Below, one piece after another: positions 1 to 10,316 of a DNA stretch of 64,000 nucleotides (its first letter is position 1; every line of letters starts with the position of its first letter). The notes under the pieces were generated by a model, which had not been told where the DNA came from, did not search any database, and saw only the letters and a program-made list of their open reading frames with translations. Origin of the DNA: Scenedesmus sp. ARA3 (lineage: Eukaryota; Chlorophyta; Chlorophyceae; Sphaeropleales; Scenedesmaceae); contig RWJK01001384.1 in assembly GCA_004335835.1 (NCBI GenBank), forward strand, positions 144,202 to 208,201, read 5' to 3'. A program made the translations under genes and the position numbers.

Positions 1-580
1 CCACTGTGGTCGCACGGGACGCTTCCTTTTTGGTGAATGTGGGCTGTGACAGGCAGAGCATGGATGCAGGCAGCTGGCAGCCGCAGGCACACCAGCCCGG
101 GCCTGACACTTTCCGGCGGCTGCTGTCGGCGCAAGCAAGAGGTGAGGGTGCAGGGCATAGGATGTGCAACAGGATGCTTAGGTTTGGGTGGATGGTGGGA
201 TGTGTATGAGCAGAGCGATGGAGCTTGCTGGCCAGCAACGCTGCTGGCCTTTAGCCAGCAGTGATGTTAGAGTGGGTATGCGAGCCGCAGCGCCTTTGTG
301 CAGCACAATGCGATGCACGAAATGGCAGCGGCCAGCGTTCTGTGGTAGTGCTGCGGTGATTTGCTGTGGATGGTGAGGAATTGAGGTTCTGCGAGAGTGC
401 AGCGGCCAGCGCATGTGAAGTTACGCAAAAGCATGCCAGGCTGCGACATGCGGGTGGCTGGACCGGTGCCCCAGCAAGCAATGCATCATTTCGCACAGCA
501 GTGGCAGCTGCACACCTCGCATCTGTGCTGATGTGCAACCTCTGCTCCGCGCTGACTCTTTGCTGCTGATCGAATCTGCA

Positions 581-581
<1 letters not shown>
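1..581. other. Left edge, no firm gene; possible upstream exon(s) of the OTU gene
   Basis: No recognisable domain is visible. A CAG acceptor near 84 followed by an open stretch to an AGAG/GTGAGG donor near 142 could be an upstream exon of the OTU gene that starts at about 582, but it is too short to prove. The rest looks like intron. Confidence 0.3.
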
Positions 582-614
<33 letters not shown>

Positions 615-3146
615 TACCACAGCAGCACCTGCAGCAGCAGCTACCGTTGCAGCACTACCACCACCACTACCAGCAGCCCCACCAGCAGCAGTACCAGCAG
701 CAGCTCGCGTCTGTCGTGTCAGGCCAAGTGGGCTTCAACACTGCAGCTGCCTTTGGCGGCAACCACGCTGCTGCTGCAGCATACCACCCACAGCACCACC
801 GGCAGCAGCAGCAGCAGCAGGCGTTGCCGGCGGCTGTGACGGCTGCAGCAGCAGCAGCAGCGGCAGCAGCAGCGCGCCACGCGAGTGCCACCAGCTGGAC
901 AGACAGCCGCAAGCAGCTAGAGGCGAATCTGGCAATGGAGCAGAGCATTAGCCAAATGCAGCTTGGGCCTGATTACCTGAATGAGCAGCAGCGGCTGGTG
1001 CAGCGGCTGGCGAGGCTGCGGCTGGAGGAGCAGCTCAGCGTGGCTGACGGCAACTGCCAGGTGAGAGCTGATGCGCGTGCTGATTCGTGTTGGTTTGTTT
1101 CGACTGGTGTGAATGGGATCGGCAGCAGCTGGGCAGGGGTAGGGCACCAGCGAAACGTGCATGTTGTGCTGTTGTGCGGCGGCCAGTGCTGTGTGGTTCC
1201 CGCCCTGGTTTGACTAGATGCGGGTGTGCTGGTTTGCCATGCCGCCAGTACTATGACTGGTGTAGGTTCAGGTAGGACACCAAGATGTGTCAAGAACATG
1301 GGACGGCAAATGGAGCAACCTGTGCAAAGTTGTCCCTGCTGACCATTCCTCGTTCGTCTCCTTTGTTGCAAGCTGCCATCGCAGCTCCTTCTGCTGGTGT
1401 AGCAGTGCTTGGAACGCTGGTACGTTGTGGCCGGACTTTACATGCCGTGCATGACAGCAACTCACCATGTTATCTGCTGCCGCCGCCTCGCGCTGCTGCT
1501 GCTGCATGTGCAGTTCCGCTCTGTGTCTGAGCAGCTGTACGGCACTCAGGAGTTCCACGGCTTCGTGCGGCAGCAGGCTGTGAACCACATCAAGTGAGCT
1601 GCTGGGCGCCTTGCACTGCAGCGGTAGACTGCGACACTGCCCTCACATGAGTCATATGATATGACCCTGCCGCATGCAAGCAGTTTCTGCAGACACTGTG
1701 CCAGAGTAGGTCAGCAGCGTGGGTGGAGTGAGGCGTCACACAAAGCTAGCGTCACACAAAGCTAGGGCGACGCGCCCCTGCATGCTGAACACGCTGCTGC
1801 TGTTGTCGCCGCGCCAGGGCGTTCACTCCATACCTGCGTATGAGATGACGTGTTCTTCCTACTGCGCTGCTGCTGCTGCTGCCGCTGCTGCTGCTGCTGC
1901 TGCTGCTGCTGCCGCTGCTGCTGCTGCTGCAGGGCCAACCCGGCGTCATACGCCACCTTCCTTGGGGAGGACTTTGCCTACTACTGCGTGGGCATGGCAC
2001 AGGACGGCACCTGGGGAGACGAGGTGCGCAGACTACAGCCGGCAGCAGGCTCTCCTGCTGTTGACGCGCATGCCTCTTTTTTGTCCCGTGCAACTAGCAC
2101 CAAGCAGGCATGGCTCAGGACGGCACCTGGGGCAACGAGGTACGGCAGCATGACACGTGTGCATATGGCATGTCGTTGCAGCAACGGACTGGCGGCATGC
2201 CGCAGGGTGCCGCCTGTGGCAACAAGGGTGCGGGCGCGCACATGCATATGTGCACAATGGCTATCGCTGCATTGTTAGGGTTGCTTGCAGGGCGCAGGAC
2301 GGCACCTGGGGCGACGAGGTGCGCTGCACGCGGCCACATACGTGCATGCATGCATTGCAAGTGATGCGTGCCGCTGTGCAACGGCCAAAGCTGCCCCCGC
2401 CTGTTGCAATGTCCTTTCTTCTCACATTCGCATCTATACCCTGTTGCTGCTGCCGCTGCTGCACTCTACTGTACATGTGTATGCACCGCAGCTGATGCTG
2501 CGCATGATCTGCGGCATCATCACCTCACCCTGCTGCTGTTCTCTTCCTGTTGTCTCTGCTGCGCTGTGTTACATTGCTGCGCTGCAGCTGACGCTGCGCG
2601 CGATCTGTGACAGTTTTGGCGTGGCTGTGCACGTGGTGACCAGCGAGCAGCGCAACTGGTACCTGCGCTACGAGCCGCTGAGCTACAAGTCGCGGCTGGA
2701 GGTGTTCCTCACCTACATCGCACCCATGCACTACAACTCGCTGCGGTGAGCACGGCCTTGTGGTGCTGACCGGCTGGCTGGCTAGCTGTCTGGATGCCTG
2801 GCTAGCTGATTGCATTAGCATCACGTGCATCTGCCAGCAACAAAAGTCTCGTGTCGCGGCTGGAGGTCTTCCTGACCTACATTGCACCCATGCACTACAA
2901 CTTGCTGCGGTGAGCACATGCGGTGAGGCTGGCGTGATGGCTGGCTGGCTGGCTGACCGCATCATCACTTGTCACACCGCCACCAGCAACAAGCGTGCCG
3001 GCTCTGTGTATAACGGATTGATTTGTGTACAGCAAATTGCCGCTAGCTTGGCAGGCGCTGCCCTTTGTGGAGTGCCTGGTGTCAGCAGATGCAGCTCCAC
3101 ATGCAAGCAGACGAAATGCAGACGTTGCCTATTGATATGAACTGCC

Positions 3147-3186
<40 letters not shown>

Positions 3187-3272
3187 CTGCTGCCGCTGTG
3201 TTGCTGTTCTGCAGGCGCCAGAAGATGTTTGGCCGCCACCCACACCATGTCAGCCACATTGCAGGCCACTGA
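582..3272 (+). CDS. OTU-domain cysteine protease (deubiquitinase), plant OTU9/OTU10-like; 5' end uncertain
   Basis: Five exons join in phase: about 582-1060, 1514-1593, 1933-2023, 2588-2745 and 3215-3272. The first is rich in Gln, Ala and His (CAG/GCA runs) and ends with the catalytic motif DGNCQ, whose Cys codon lies at 1055-1057. The next exons give FRSVSEQLYG, then the AQDGTWGDE segment, LTLRAICDSFGV, and YIAPMHYNSLR with the catalytic His at 2729-2731. This order and spacing are those of the plant OTU family that cleaves ubiquitin chains. The last exon adds a short basic tail and the TGA at 3270-3272. No start codon can be fixed: the Q-rich exon follows a plausible acceptor at 581 and may continue upstream. 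Introns contain diverged copies of exon ends, listed separately. The family call is from motifs recalled, not from a search. Confidence 0.85.
1866..1931 (+). repeat. Intronic CTG run reaching the splice acceptor of OTU exon 3
   Basis: The run consists of CTG with a few CCG interruptions and ends in CTGCAG, immediately before the exon that starts at 1933. It takes the place of a conventional polypyrimidine tract. Confidence 0.9.
1993..2325 (+). repeat. Three tandem copies of an OTU exon end with its splice donor
   Basis: The end of exon 3, encoding AQDGTWGDE and its GTGCGC donor, occurs at about 1993-2028. It recurs in the following intron at about 2110-2146 (with N for D and donor GTACGG) and at about 2288-2325. 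The copies differ by substitutions, so they are real diverged duplicates rather than an assembly repeat. Confidence 0.85.
2488..2915 (+). repeat. Duplicated start and end of OTU exon 4
   Basis: The start of exon 4 (CTGACGCTGCGC) has a diverged copy at about 2488-2514. Its end, encoding SRLEVFLTYIAPMHYN plus the GTGAG donor (2689-2750), is repeated at about 2854-2915 with only a few changes. One exon therefore has an extra acceptor-side copy upstream and an extra donor-side copy downstream. Confidence 0.8.
3148..3184 (+). repeat. Intronic CTG run near the last OTU acceptor
   Basis: About twelve CTG units lie some 30 bases before the acceptor of the final OTU exon at 3215. Confidence 0.85.
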
Positions 3273-4693
3273 CTGCTGCTGCTGCCACCAGCAGCAGCAG
3301 CTGCTGCTGCTGCTGCCGTGGGGCTGGGCCTGCCACTGCTACTGCCTGGTGCAGTGCTGGCCTAGCTGGTGCAGCAGCACAGGCAGCTGGTGCACGAAAT
3401 GATACCTCTGCACGTGATGGTTGCATCTGTGCTGGAACGTGTGGCGATTGTGTTTCACAAAGCCCGACAAGTGCGAGCATAGTGCGTGTTGATTGCACCT
3501 CTGGCTGAAGGGTTTTGGGGCATGTTTAATTAGGCATGGGCAGGTGCAATGGGGTGACTGGCTGCAGCTCAGTGGCTCGCCAAGAAGCAGCTGCCTCCTC
3601 TGGATGTGCTGCTGTTGACCATAGAGGGTGATGACAATGGGTGCAGCTAGTATGGGTGCAGCTGTTGTTGACCATACATGGTCTATGCTTAGAGGGTGAT
3701 GGCAATGGGTGCAGCTAGTGTGATCGTTGTCGGACCGCATTGCGGAGCAGTTGCATGCACCGTGCTTTGAGAAATTGTGCCGTAGCAGATCATGATGCTG
3801 ACCAGCATCCAGTGTACAGATGAGTTACAGAAGCAGGTCGATTTGCTTTGCGTGTGTGGCCTGGAGTCACTGATACTAGCTCAAGCGTGTTGGTAATAGT
3901 ATGTACTAGCTCAAGCGTTTTGGTGATAGTATGTACTAGCTCAAGCATATGCATGGTTGTCAATCCACATGTCAGGGTTGATGATGTCTGTTCTAGCTGT
4001 GTTGTTATATCACTGCTGTGTGCTGCTTCATCTGCCCGTATTTTTGCAGCTCAATGGGGGCACAGGGCAGATAGCAGCAGGGCAACCAATACAGTTGCAT
4101 CATAGTGTGTGCACCGGAAAGCCTTCTTTGACCTACTGTTCTTGTGCCGACAGACAGTTTGGCAATGATGGTGGTGATGGTGGTGATGATGGTGGTAACA
4201 TTGATTTCGTCTGGCCTGCTGTTGCAGCTGCGCCAACATGCGCACCCTGTTGCTCCCCCAACTGCACAGCTCGTTCTGCAGCTGGTGCTCCTGCATCACA
4301 TAGTGTTGCTTTGGGGAGGACTCTGCAGAGGCAGCTGGTTACGCATGATGCGCATTGTTGTTTTTTTGCGCCTGGTCAAGACTCCGCAAGGCGAGTGGCC
4401 ATGATGCTGTTCATGCGGGCATTTTTTTCCAGGCGCCAGCCTCAGCAGCTGCAGCTGCTTCCAGCTGGAAGTGCCTTCAGCAGATATTGGTGCAGGCTGG
4501 AAAAGCATGAACTCCCCCAGCTTCCTATGCTAGTATTCATGAGTGACTTGGCATGTTTGGATTATCAGTTGGTGCTGAACAAGTCAGTTTGGTGCTAAAG
4601 CAGTACCAGCCTGGGTAAGGGTCTTATGCAGCTGGCATCGCCTGGGCATGCCGTACACGTCTGATCAGAACCTGACTGTGCCACAATTTTTGC
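3273..4693. other. Intergenic region downstream of the OTU gene
   Basis: No convincing gene was found. It contains duplicated stretches around 3610-3720 (two copies of a block ending GGGTGCAGCTAGT), a 30-bp tandem repeat at 3874, and a GGTGAT-rich patch at 4166-4200. A 213-codon open frame at 3957-4598 has no domain and no clear start context, so I do not call it a gene. Confidence 0.5.
3874..3946 (+). repeat. 30-bp tandem repeat, about 2.4 copies
   Basis: The motif TACTAGCTCAAGC restarts at 3874, 3904 and 3934, an exact period of 30 bp. The first two units are nearly identical and the third diverges after 13 bases. Confidence 0.9.
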
Positions 4694-5192
4694 ATGATCA
4701 AGGCTCAAGCCAGCTACAAGTGGACACCCGCCGCCATGTTTGGCAGCGCCATGCCGGGCTTGGCCGCCGCGTGCGGCATGCAACAACGGCAGGTATGTTC
4801 ACGTACGGCTGATCTGTCACTGCGCAGGCCACATTGCTGGGGCACATGTGATTGTGAGAGTCATGGCCACCCGCCAGCGCAGAGTAAACCCTGCGTCAAG
4901 CAAAGGGTGGGCTCTCTTCATAGCAGGTTCTGCTTTGTCGGCAGTAGTGCTGGCGTTGGATGCTGGTAACTTTCCACGCCCCAGCCAGCTGGCGCGGTTC
5001 GTGCGCGTTCATATTTATTTGTGAGTGTTAAGTGTGTTATTGCAGGTGGATTCCATGGTCTGGCTGAGAGGCACTGCGTGCCTGTGCTGCGGAGGGTTCG
5101 CCGTCCACAACGGCTTCCGTCCTTTTCCGACTCACCTGAATGGTAGCAGCGAATACTACAAGCAAACACGTAGCAGCTACCACTTGATGTGA
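4694..5192 (+). CDS. Small two-exon protein of unknown function, possible single-pass membrane protein
   Basis: Exon 1 (4694-4792, starting with ATG) ends in CAACGGCAG before a GTATGT donor. Exon 2 (5046-5192) follows a TATTGCAG acceptor in the same phase and ends in TGA. The predicted product is 81 residues. Its middle, MVWLRGTACLCCGGF, is hydrophobic enough for one membrane segment, and the C-terminus is polar and aromatic (EYYKQTRSSYHLM). That build resembles the small accessory subunits of mitochondrial membrane complexes, but I do not recognise the family, so this is only an impression. The gene was inferred from the strong splice signals and matching phase. Confidence 0.5.
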
Positions 5193-5360
5193 ACATACAC
5201 GGATCTATGTATCCTTGCGTCTTCAGTGCGTACTTTGCAGGCCGGGGTCGCTTGATTGGCCGGGGCTTCATCTACAGCTGTAGCCTTTTCCGTCCGTAGT
5301 GGCACAGACGCCCTTTAAAAGTTACATCCATGACGCTATAGTCAGGCTATTGGTGGACGC

Positions 5361-6458
5361 ATGCACAGCATGTGCGTGATGGTAGTGACGCAGTGCAGTC
5401 TGCTGCTCGCCGTGTTGCTGGCCGCTGTGGCGTTCTGTGATGCCAGGTACGGGGCTGTTGAGTATTATTAATATGTTGATGAGGTTCTGCGTGCCTAAAA
5501 GGCGCGTTGGGTCATCAGCAAAGCACAAGCAGAGGTGCTGCATAGCTACTCTGCCACACCTTGCTGTCAGCAGCAGCAGGCCCATGCCTCTTGCAGCACC
5601 TGCCTTTGCATGCAGCCCAACATTCAGCCAACAGCAGATACTGCGCGATGGGATCAAACATCATGTCGTTGTCCACCCAAAATGGTTTCCAAGCAGTTGT
5701 GCTTGCTGTCATCTGATGCATGGCACCAGCTGTCCCTGCAGCAACCCCTGCCAGAGCACTTCCACCATGCCGCCGCCCTGCTGTGCCTGCTCTTTTTTTC
5801 AAACTCAACACCCACAGGAGCACTGCTGGCTCCTATGTCATTTCTGTTGAGCATCAAACACTGGGCGGCCAGCGCTACCCTCGAGCAGCGCACGGCAAAG
5901 CAATGAGCTTCTTTATTGGCAGAGCCGACAAGGCCAGGCCCTACAGCTTTACCATCAACACAGCGTCATCAGTGCTGCTGATGACTTGCAGGACAGGCCC
6001 AGCCCGTGCCAACTGTCCTGCAGGACTTCCTGCAAGCAACAACTATGTCCTGCAAGCGGCCAACGCAGTGAAAGGCAGCAACTGCAGCAGCACAGCCACA
6101 GGCGTTAGCTGTCCACTGCCAGACCCCCTGAGCAACAGGTGCTTTGTGTCTGAACCGGTGAGCGTGCTGCAGCTGGCAGCAGCTGCTGGCTATGTTTATT
6201 TGCATGCCTGCTACTTGCTGCTCCGAGCAGCTGTGTCAGCTGCAGGGCCCGGCAGTGACAGCTAGGCAGGGCTGGATGAGCAGCAATTGGCATGAACTCC
6301 TGCCTTCAGACACACCCTGCTGCAGTAGAGGGCTATAGAAGACGCATCAGGTTGCGTCATCTGCTGCATTCCAGTTGTTGCCTGCTGGCCATGCATGCCC
6401 CTACACCACACACCTCAGCGAGAACACCCCCTTGTTGTCTGATTACGAGTCGTGACTA

Positions 6459-6519
<61 letters not shown>

Positions 6520-6569
6520 NNNNNNNNNNNNNNNNNNNNNNNNNNNNNNNNNNNNNNNNNNNNNNNNNN

Positions 6570-6625
<56 letters not shown>

Positions 6626-8185
6626 ACAGGCCACCAACCGTGACGGTAGCTACACCATCCATAATGCCGTCCTCAGCCAAGACATGATCACCGTGCGCAA
6701 CGTGTTATATGGCAACGTCATCTCCTTCAGAGGTTACTTTGGCTGCAGCCAAGCATCCATCAGCTGCGGCGCAGCCGCCAGCAGCTGCTACAGCGATGCC
6801 ACCACCTGCCCAAAAACTGCAGCAGGCATTGCGCCGCTGTTCCAAGGCGGCTGCTCTGGCTCTGGCAGGGGTCTGACAGCAGGCTGGTCATTCGGCTCAA
6901 ATAACGCTGTTAGTAACGGTGGGGTGCCTGCGGCTGGCACGCTGGCAGTGCCTGAGCAGCTGTTCAGGGCTGGTGCCATTTCAAAGCGAGTGGTGAGTTT
7001 GACTGGTGTGCAATGCTTCATGAGATGGAGTGTGTGCCAGAGGAACTGCCTAGATGCTGGCAACCTGCATTCAGATGGCACTGCTGCAGCGGCAGCAGCA
7101 GTGTATGCAGCAATGCCTGGTGAACTTCCTGCGAGTGACGTCTGTCCTGTGCAGCAGCTGCAGCTGCGGCGACAACGGCTGCAGCCTGTACTTTGATGGA
7201 AGTGCTGCTGCTGTGTGCGTCTTGTGCTTGCACAGACTCATGCATCTGCCGCGTGACAAGCAGCTAATGAACTGCTGCAGTCAGCTGACACAAACTACGT
7301 TGGCCATACTCACGCCCCTCTTCATCTGCACTGCATTGCTTGCAGATGGGCTTCTGCTACCTGCAGCCACAGAAAGACAACAACTGCAGAGGTCGCCTGC
7401 GGCGGAACAGCGCCGTAGTGCTGGGACCCGCCGTACCCAAAGACCTCACAGACACCATCTTGCCTGTGCAGACTTACTCTGCGCCACTGCTCCCAGCTGT
7501 GCTGCCAAAGCAAGCGCCAGGCGCAGCGTTTGCGTACGCCAACACCTACAGGTCGCTTGTTACAAGCGCCAGCGTGCCGGTTTACCTCAGACCAAACATG
7601 ACTCAGGGGCCTTGGAGTCAAAACTTCTCCGGCACAGCTGTCAGCTTCAATCCTGGCGAGCACAGCATGCTGACTGTGCCGACGCCAGTGTACGCGGCTT
7701 TCCTGGAATACTACAACCAGGCAGCTGCAAAGGCGCGGAGCGATGCTGCAGCTCAAGGGTTGACGATACAGCGCTGCCCCGCGCCGGTCGAGCAAGTGTG
7801 TGGGATGGCTTCAGATGCACCACACACATGCCAGCAGGTTTCAATGGCGACAGACGACCCGTCCAAGCTGGCCACGGCTACCATGCTGCTGCTGAGTATG
7901 TACCCTAGCATAAACATAACGTTGCAGGGCGGGGCAGCGGCCGAGGTTGCTACGGCAATTGACCTGAAGCTTTGCGAAGATGACGGCAGCACAGGCGTAA
8001 CAAAAGGAGTGGCTGTGTGCTCGTATGTGCTGCCGGCGCCGGAAGGGGACCAGGGTTTTGGGCTGGGGGCGCCGTGGTTTACCGGCAAATTTGTGCAGTT
8101 TGATGTGAGCGGGGCAGCGCCGGGGTATGCTGAGTCGGTTGGCAAAGTTACGTGGAGCGATCCGATCAACTCGTGTATGTTCTGA
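5361..8185 (+). CDS. Secreted cysteine-rich protein of unknown function
   Basis: Exon 1 (5361-5446) begins with ATG and encodes a typical signal peptide with the core SLLLAVLLAAVAFCDA. Exons 2 (5818-6157), 3 (6630-6992) and 5 (7346-8185) are long and well supported. Exons 1 to 3 join in phase. A short exon 4 (about 7155-7212, containing CSCGDNGCSLYFDG) fits the style of the protein, but its 5' phase does not match the end of exon 3, so that junction is unresolved. Paired cysteines recur through exons 2 to 5 (for example CSQASISC, CYSDATTC) and there are N-glycosylation sequons such as NFSG. No C-terminal membrane anchor is seen, and the protein ends PINSCMF before TGA. It is probably an extracellular or cell-wall protein of algae. 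I recognise no named domain. Confidence 0.7.
6462..6625 (+). repeat. Long intronic CTG run interrupted by a 50-N assembly gap
   Basis: CTG units run from about 6462 to 6519 and from 6570 to 6625, with 50 Ns at 6520-6569 between. The right side ends in CTGCACAG, the acceptor of the secreted-protein exon at 6630. The assembler evidently could not cross the repeat, so its true length is unknown. Confidence 0.95.
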
Positions 8186-9646
8186 CGTGTCTGTTGGTGT
8201 TGTGGAGGTGGGTGGGTGATGTGCTGCTGACAGACTGACCACTGCAGTGGCAGCAGCCGTCATGTTACCACCTCGACAGCGGCAGCAATTTAAAGCGACC
8301 AATGACCCAGCTGTGGGGTTTATGCCAACAGCAAAGTACAACTTCTGGTGCACCCGCCAGTGGCAATGCAGGCAGCACCTGTCAACAGTTGAACGTTAAC
8401 AGAAGACAGTGCTCACACCATAACGTCTCTGGATGCTCTAATACATTGGCTGTGGTTCACGCGAGATTACGTGCACAATGCGTGTGGACAGGTGTTGTTT
8501 TATAGGGATTGCCGTCATTTGATTTTGGGTGTGTCGCATCACTTGAAATATATGGTTGGTTTGGCAGTTGCTCAGACACAGAACGAATGCAGCGTTTGTT
8601 TAGGTGTTGTGGGTGTCGCCGGTGGCGGCACGTGGCGTGCACATGACAGCTGTCTGCAGCGCAAACTGCGCTGCTGAAGCATTGACACTGCAGGAGCGAC
8701 AAATGTCTAAGAGCTCACCGCCTCGGTTTTCTAATGATTTTAGAGGCCATCATGATAGAAGTACGGCTGGCAACCTTTTCTGTGCTCTTCTTGAGGTACT
8801 GGGCCCTTGAACACCGCCCTTTGTGTCACTTGTGGCTGAATCAAAATCAGCAACAGACATTGATATTGAGATTCAGTTGCTGATTGCAAGGCAGGTCCAG
8901 GGCACCATGTAGAGCCGTCTCTGTGGCATGCTTGTGTATGAAGCCCGGCCAGGGGCCCTGGCAAGGGCGGTGCGCACAATATGCAGCACTTGGCCCAGAG
9001 GCGGCCTCTGCTGCTCAACGGCAGGAGTAGCATCAGCAACAGCAACATCGTTTGTTTATTCAGTTGCAGCAACAACAGCTGTTAAAATGCTATGACTCTG
9101 TTGCTGCATCGGGCATCATGGTGTTCCAGTCTGGAACTTTCAGACTCTATCGGATAGGCAGCACTGGCGAAGCTGCCTTGCAGCAGGCTTTGGCCACCAG
9201 CCATGTCTGCACTTGTTTCAGCTGTAGGTTTGAAACCTTGCCCTTGCACCGCAGCTTGCTGTGGCTGGCCTGGCATACTGTTGATTCAACATGAAGCCCT
9301 GCAGCTTTTGCAGCGTGGCTATGCGCAAAGAGCAGTGGTGCATGGGGTGTAAGCACAGCAGCTGCCACATCCAAAACTCTACCAGCGTCTTTGGTGCCCC
9401 GTGCACTGTAAAACATCCTGTTTGAGCGACGATGCCGGCGTTGTGAATTTCGTCCAGCCACAGCACGCCACACACAGCACACCCTAAACCTGAAACTGAC
9501 AAGCAGGCGGTGCACTTGCCGCGCTTGCGTCCTTGAACCTGCCAGTCACCTTAGTTAATGTTCTGATTACGATGAAGTTTGTGTTTGGTGACGCCACGCA
9601 CGCTGTGTAGGCAGTGACTTGCTGAGTGTCCCTGGAAGTGGAGATC
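8186..9646. other. Intergenic region between the secreted-protein gene and the SNF2 gene
   Basis: No recognisable coding exon was found in 1.46 kb. It presumably holds the 3' untranslated region of the upstream gene and the promoter of the SNF2 gene. Open frames on both strands are short and low in complexity. Confidence 0.5.
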
Positions 9647-10283
9647 ATGAGCAACTCAACATCAACAGACTCGTCTTTCTATTCAGAAGAAGATGATGAT
9701 AGCTTCTATAGCGACGGTGATGACTACATGTACGGTATGGGGGGCATATATGGAGGACCTGTGCAGGTTGGCCCGCCTAGTAGGGAGGACTACAACGCGG
9801 ACCCCTCTAGGGATCGCACATCCATTTTCTTAGGAGAACTCAGCCTTCCCGTCAAGGCAAGCATGGCCGCAACTCCACCAGCATGCTCAGCAGGCCTTGC
9901 ACAGTGTACTGCATACAGCAGTGCCAGCCCTGCTAGCTGCTGTGCTCTTTGCCTGCAGCTGCTCGGCAAAATTATCATCAAGAATACATGAAAAGGCATA
10001 AGGCCTCACTTTCTCTTTAAAGACTCCACTTGCACTGGTCAGCTGTGCGCAGCAGCGTGCCTGCACTTGCAGCGTCCATGTGCTGTGCTGGGCTTCATGC
10101 TGTGCCGCATGCTGAGCTGTGCTTCATGCTGTGCTGCATGCTGTGCTCACATTAACATCTGTGCAGGCTTGCAAGGGCTACACGATCGCTCAGCTGAAGC
10201 AGCGCCTGGTGCCGGATGGGCTGCAATACACGCCAGGCAGGAGCATGGAGGAGCTGTGCCTGGACAAGTGAGGTGCCACTTGT

Positions 10284-10316
<33 letters not shown>

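Noticed and set aside
587..890. Possible CRISPR-like array, because of short regular repeats
   Set aside because: The repeats are CAG/GCA codon runs with no spacer structure, and the genome is eukaryotic.
1752..2093. Ser-rich and Gln-rich minus-strand open frames over CTG runs
   Set aside because: They are translations of the antisense of an intronic CTG repeat in the OTU gene and have no domain.
3957..4598. 213-codon open frame with Gly/Asp and Cys stretches
   Set aside because: It has no recognisable domain or splice partner, and codon use looks like the surrounding non-coding sequence.
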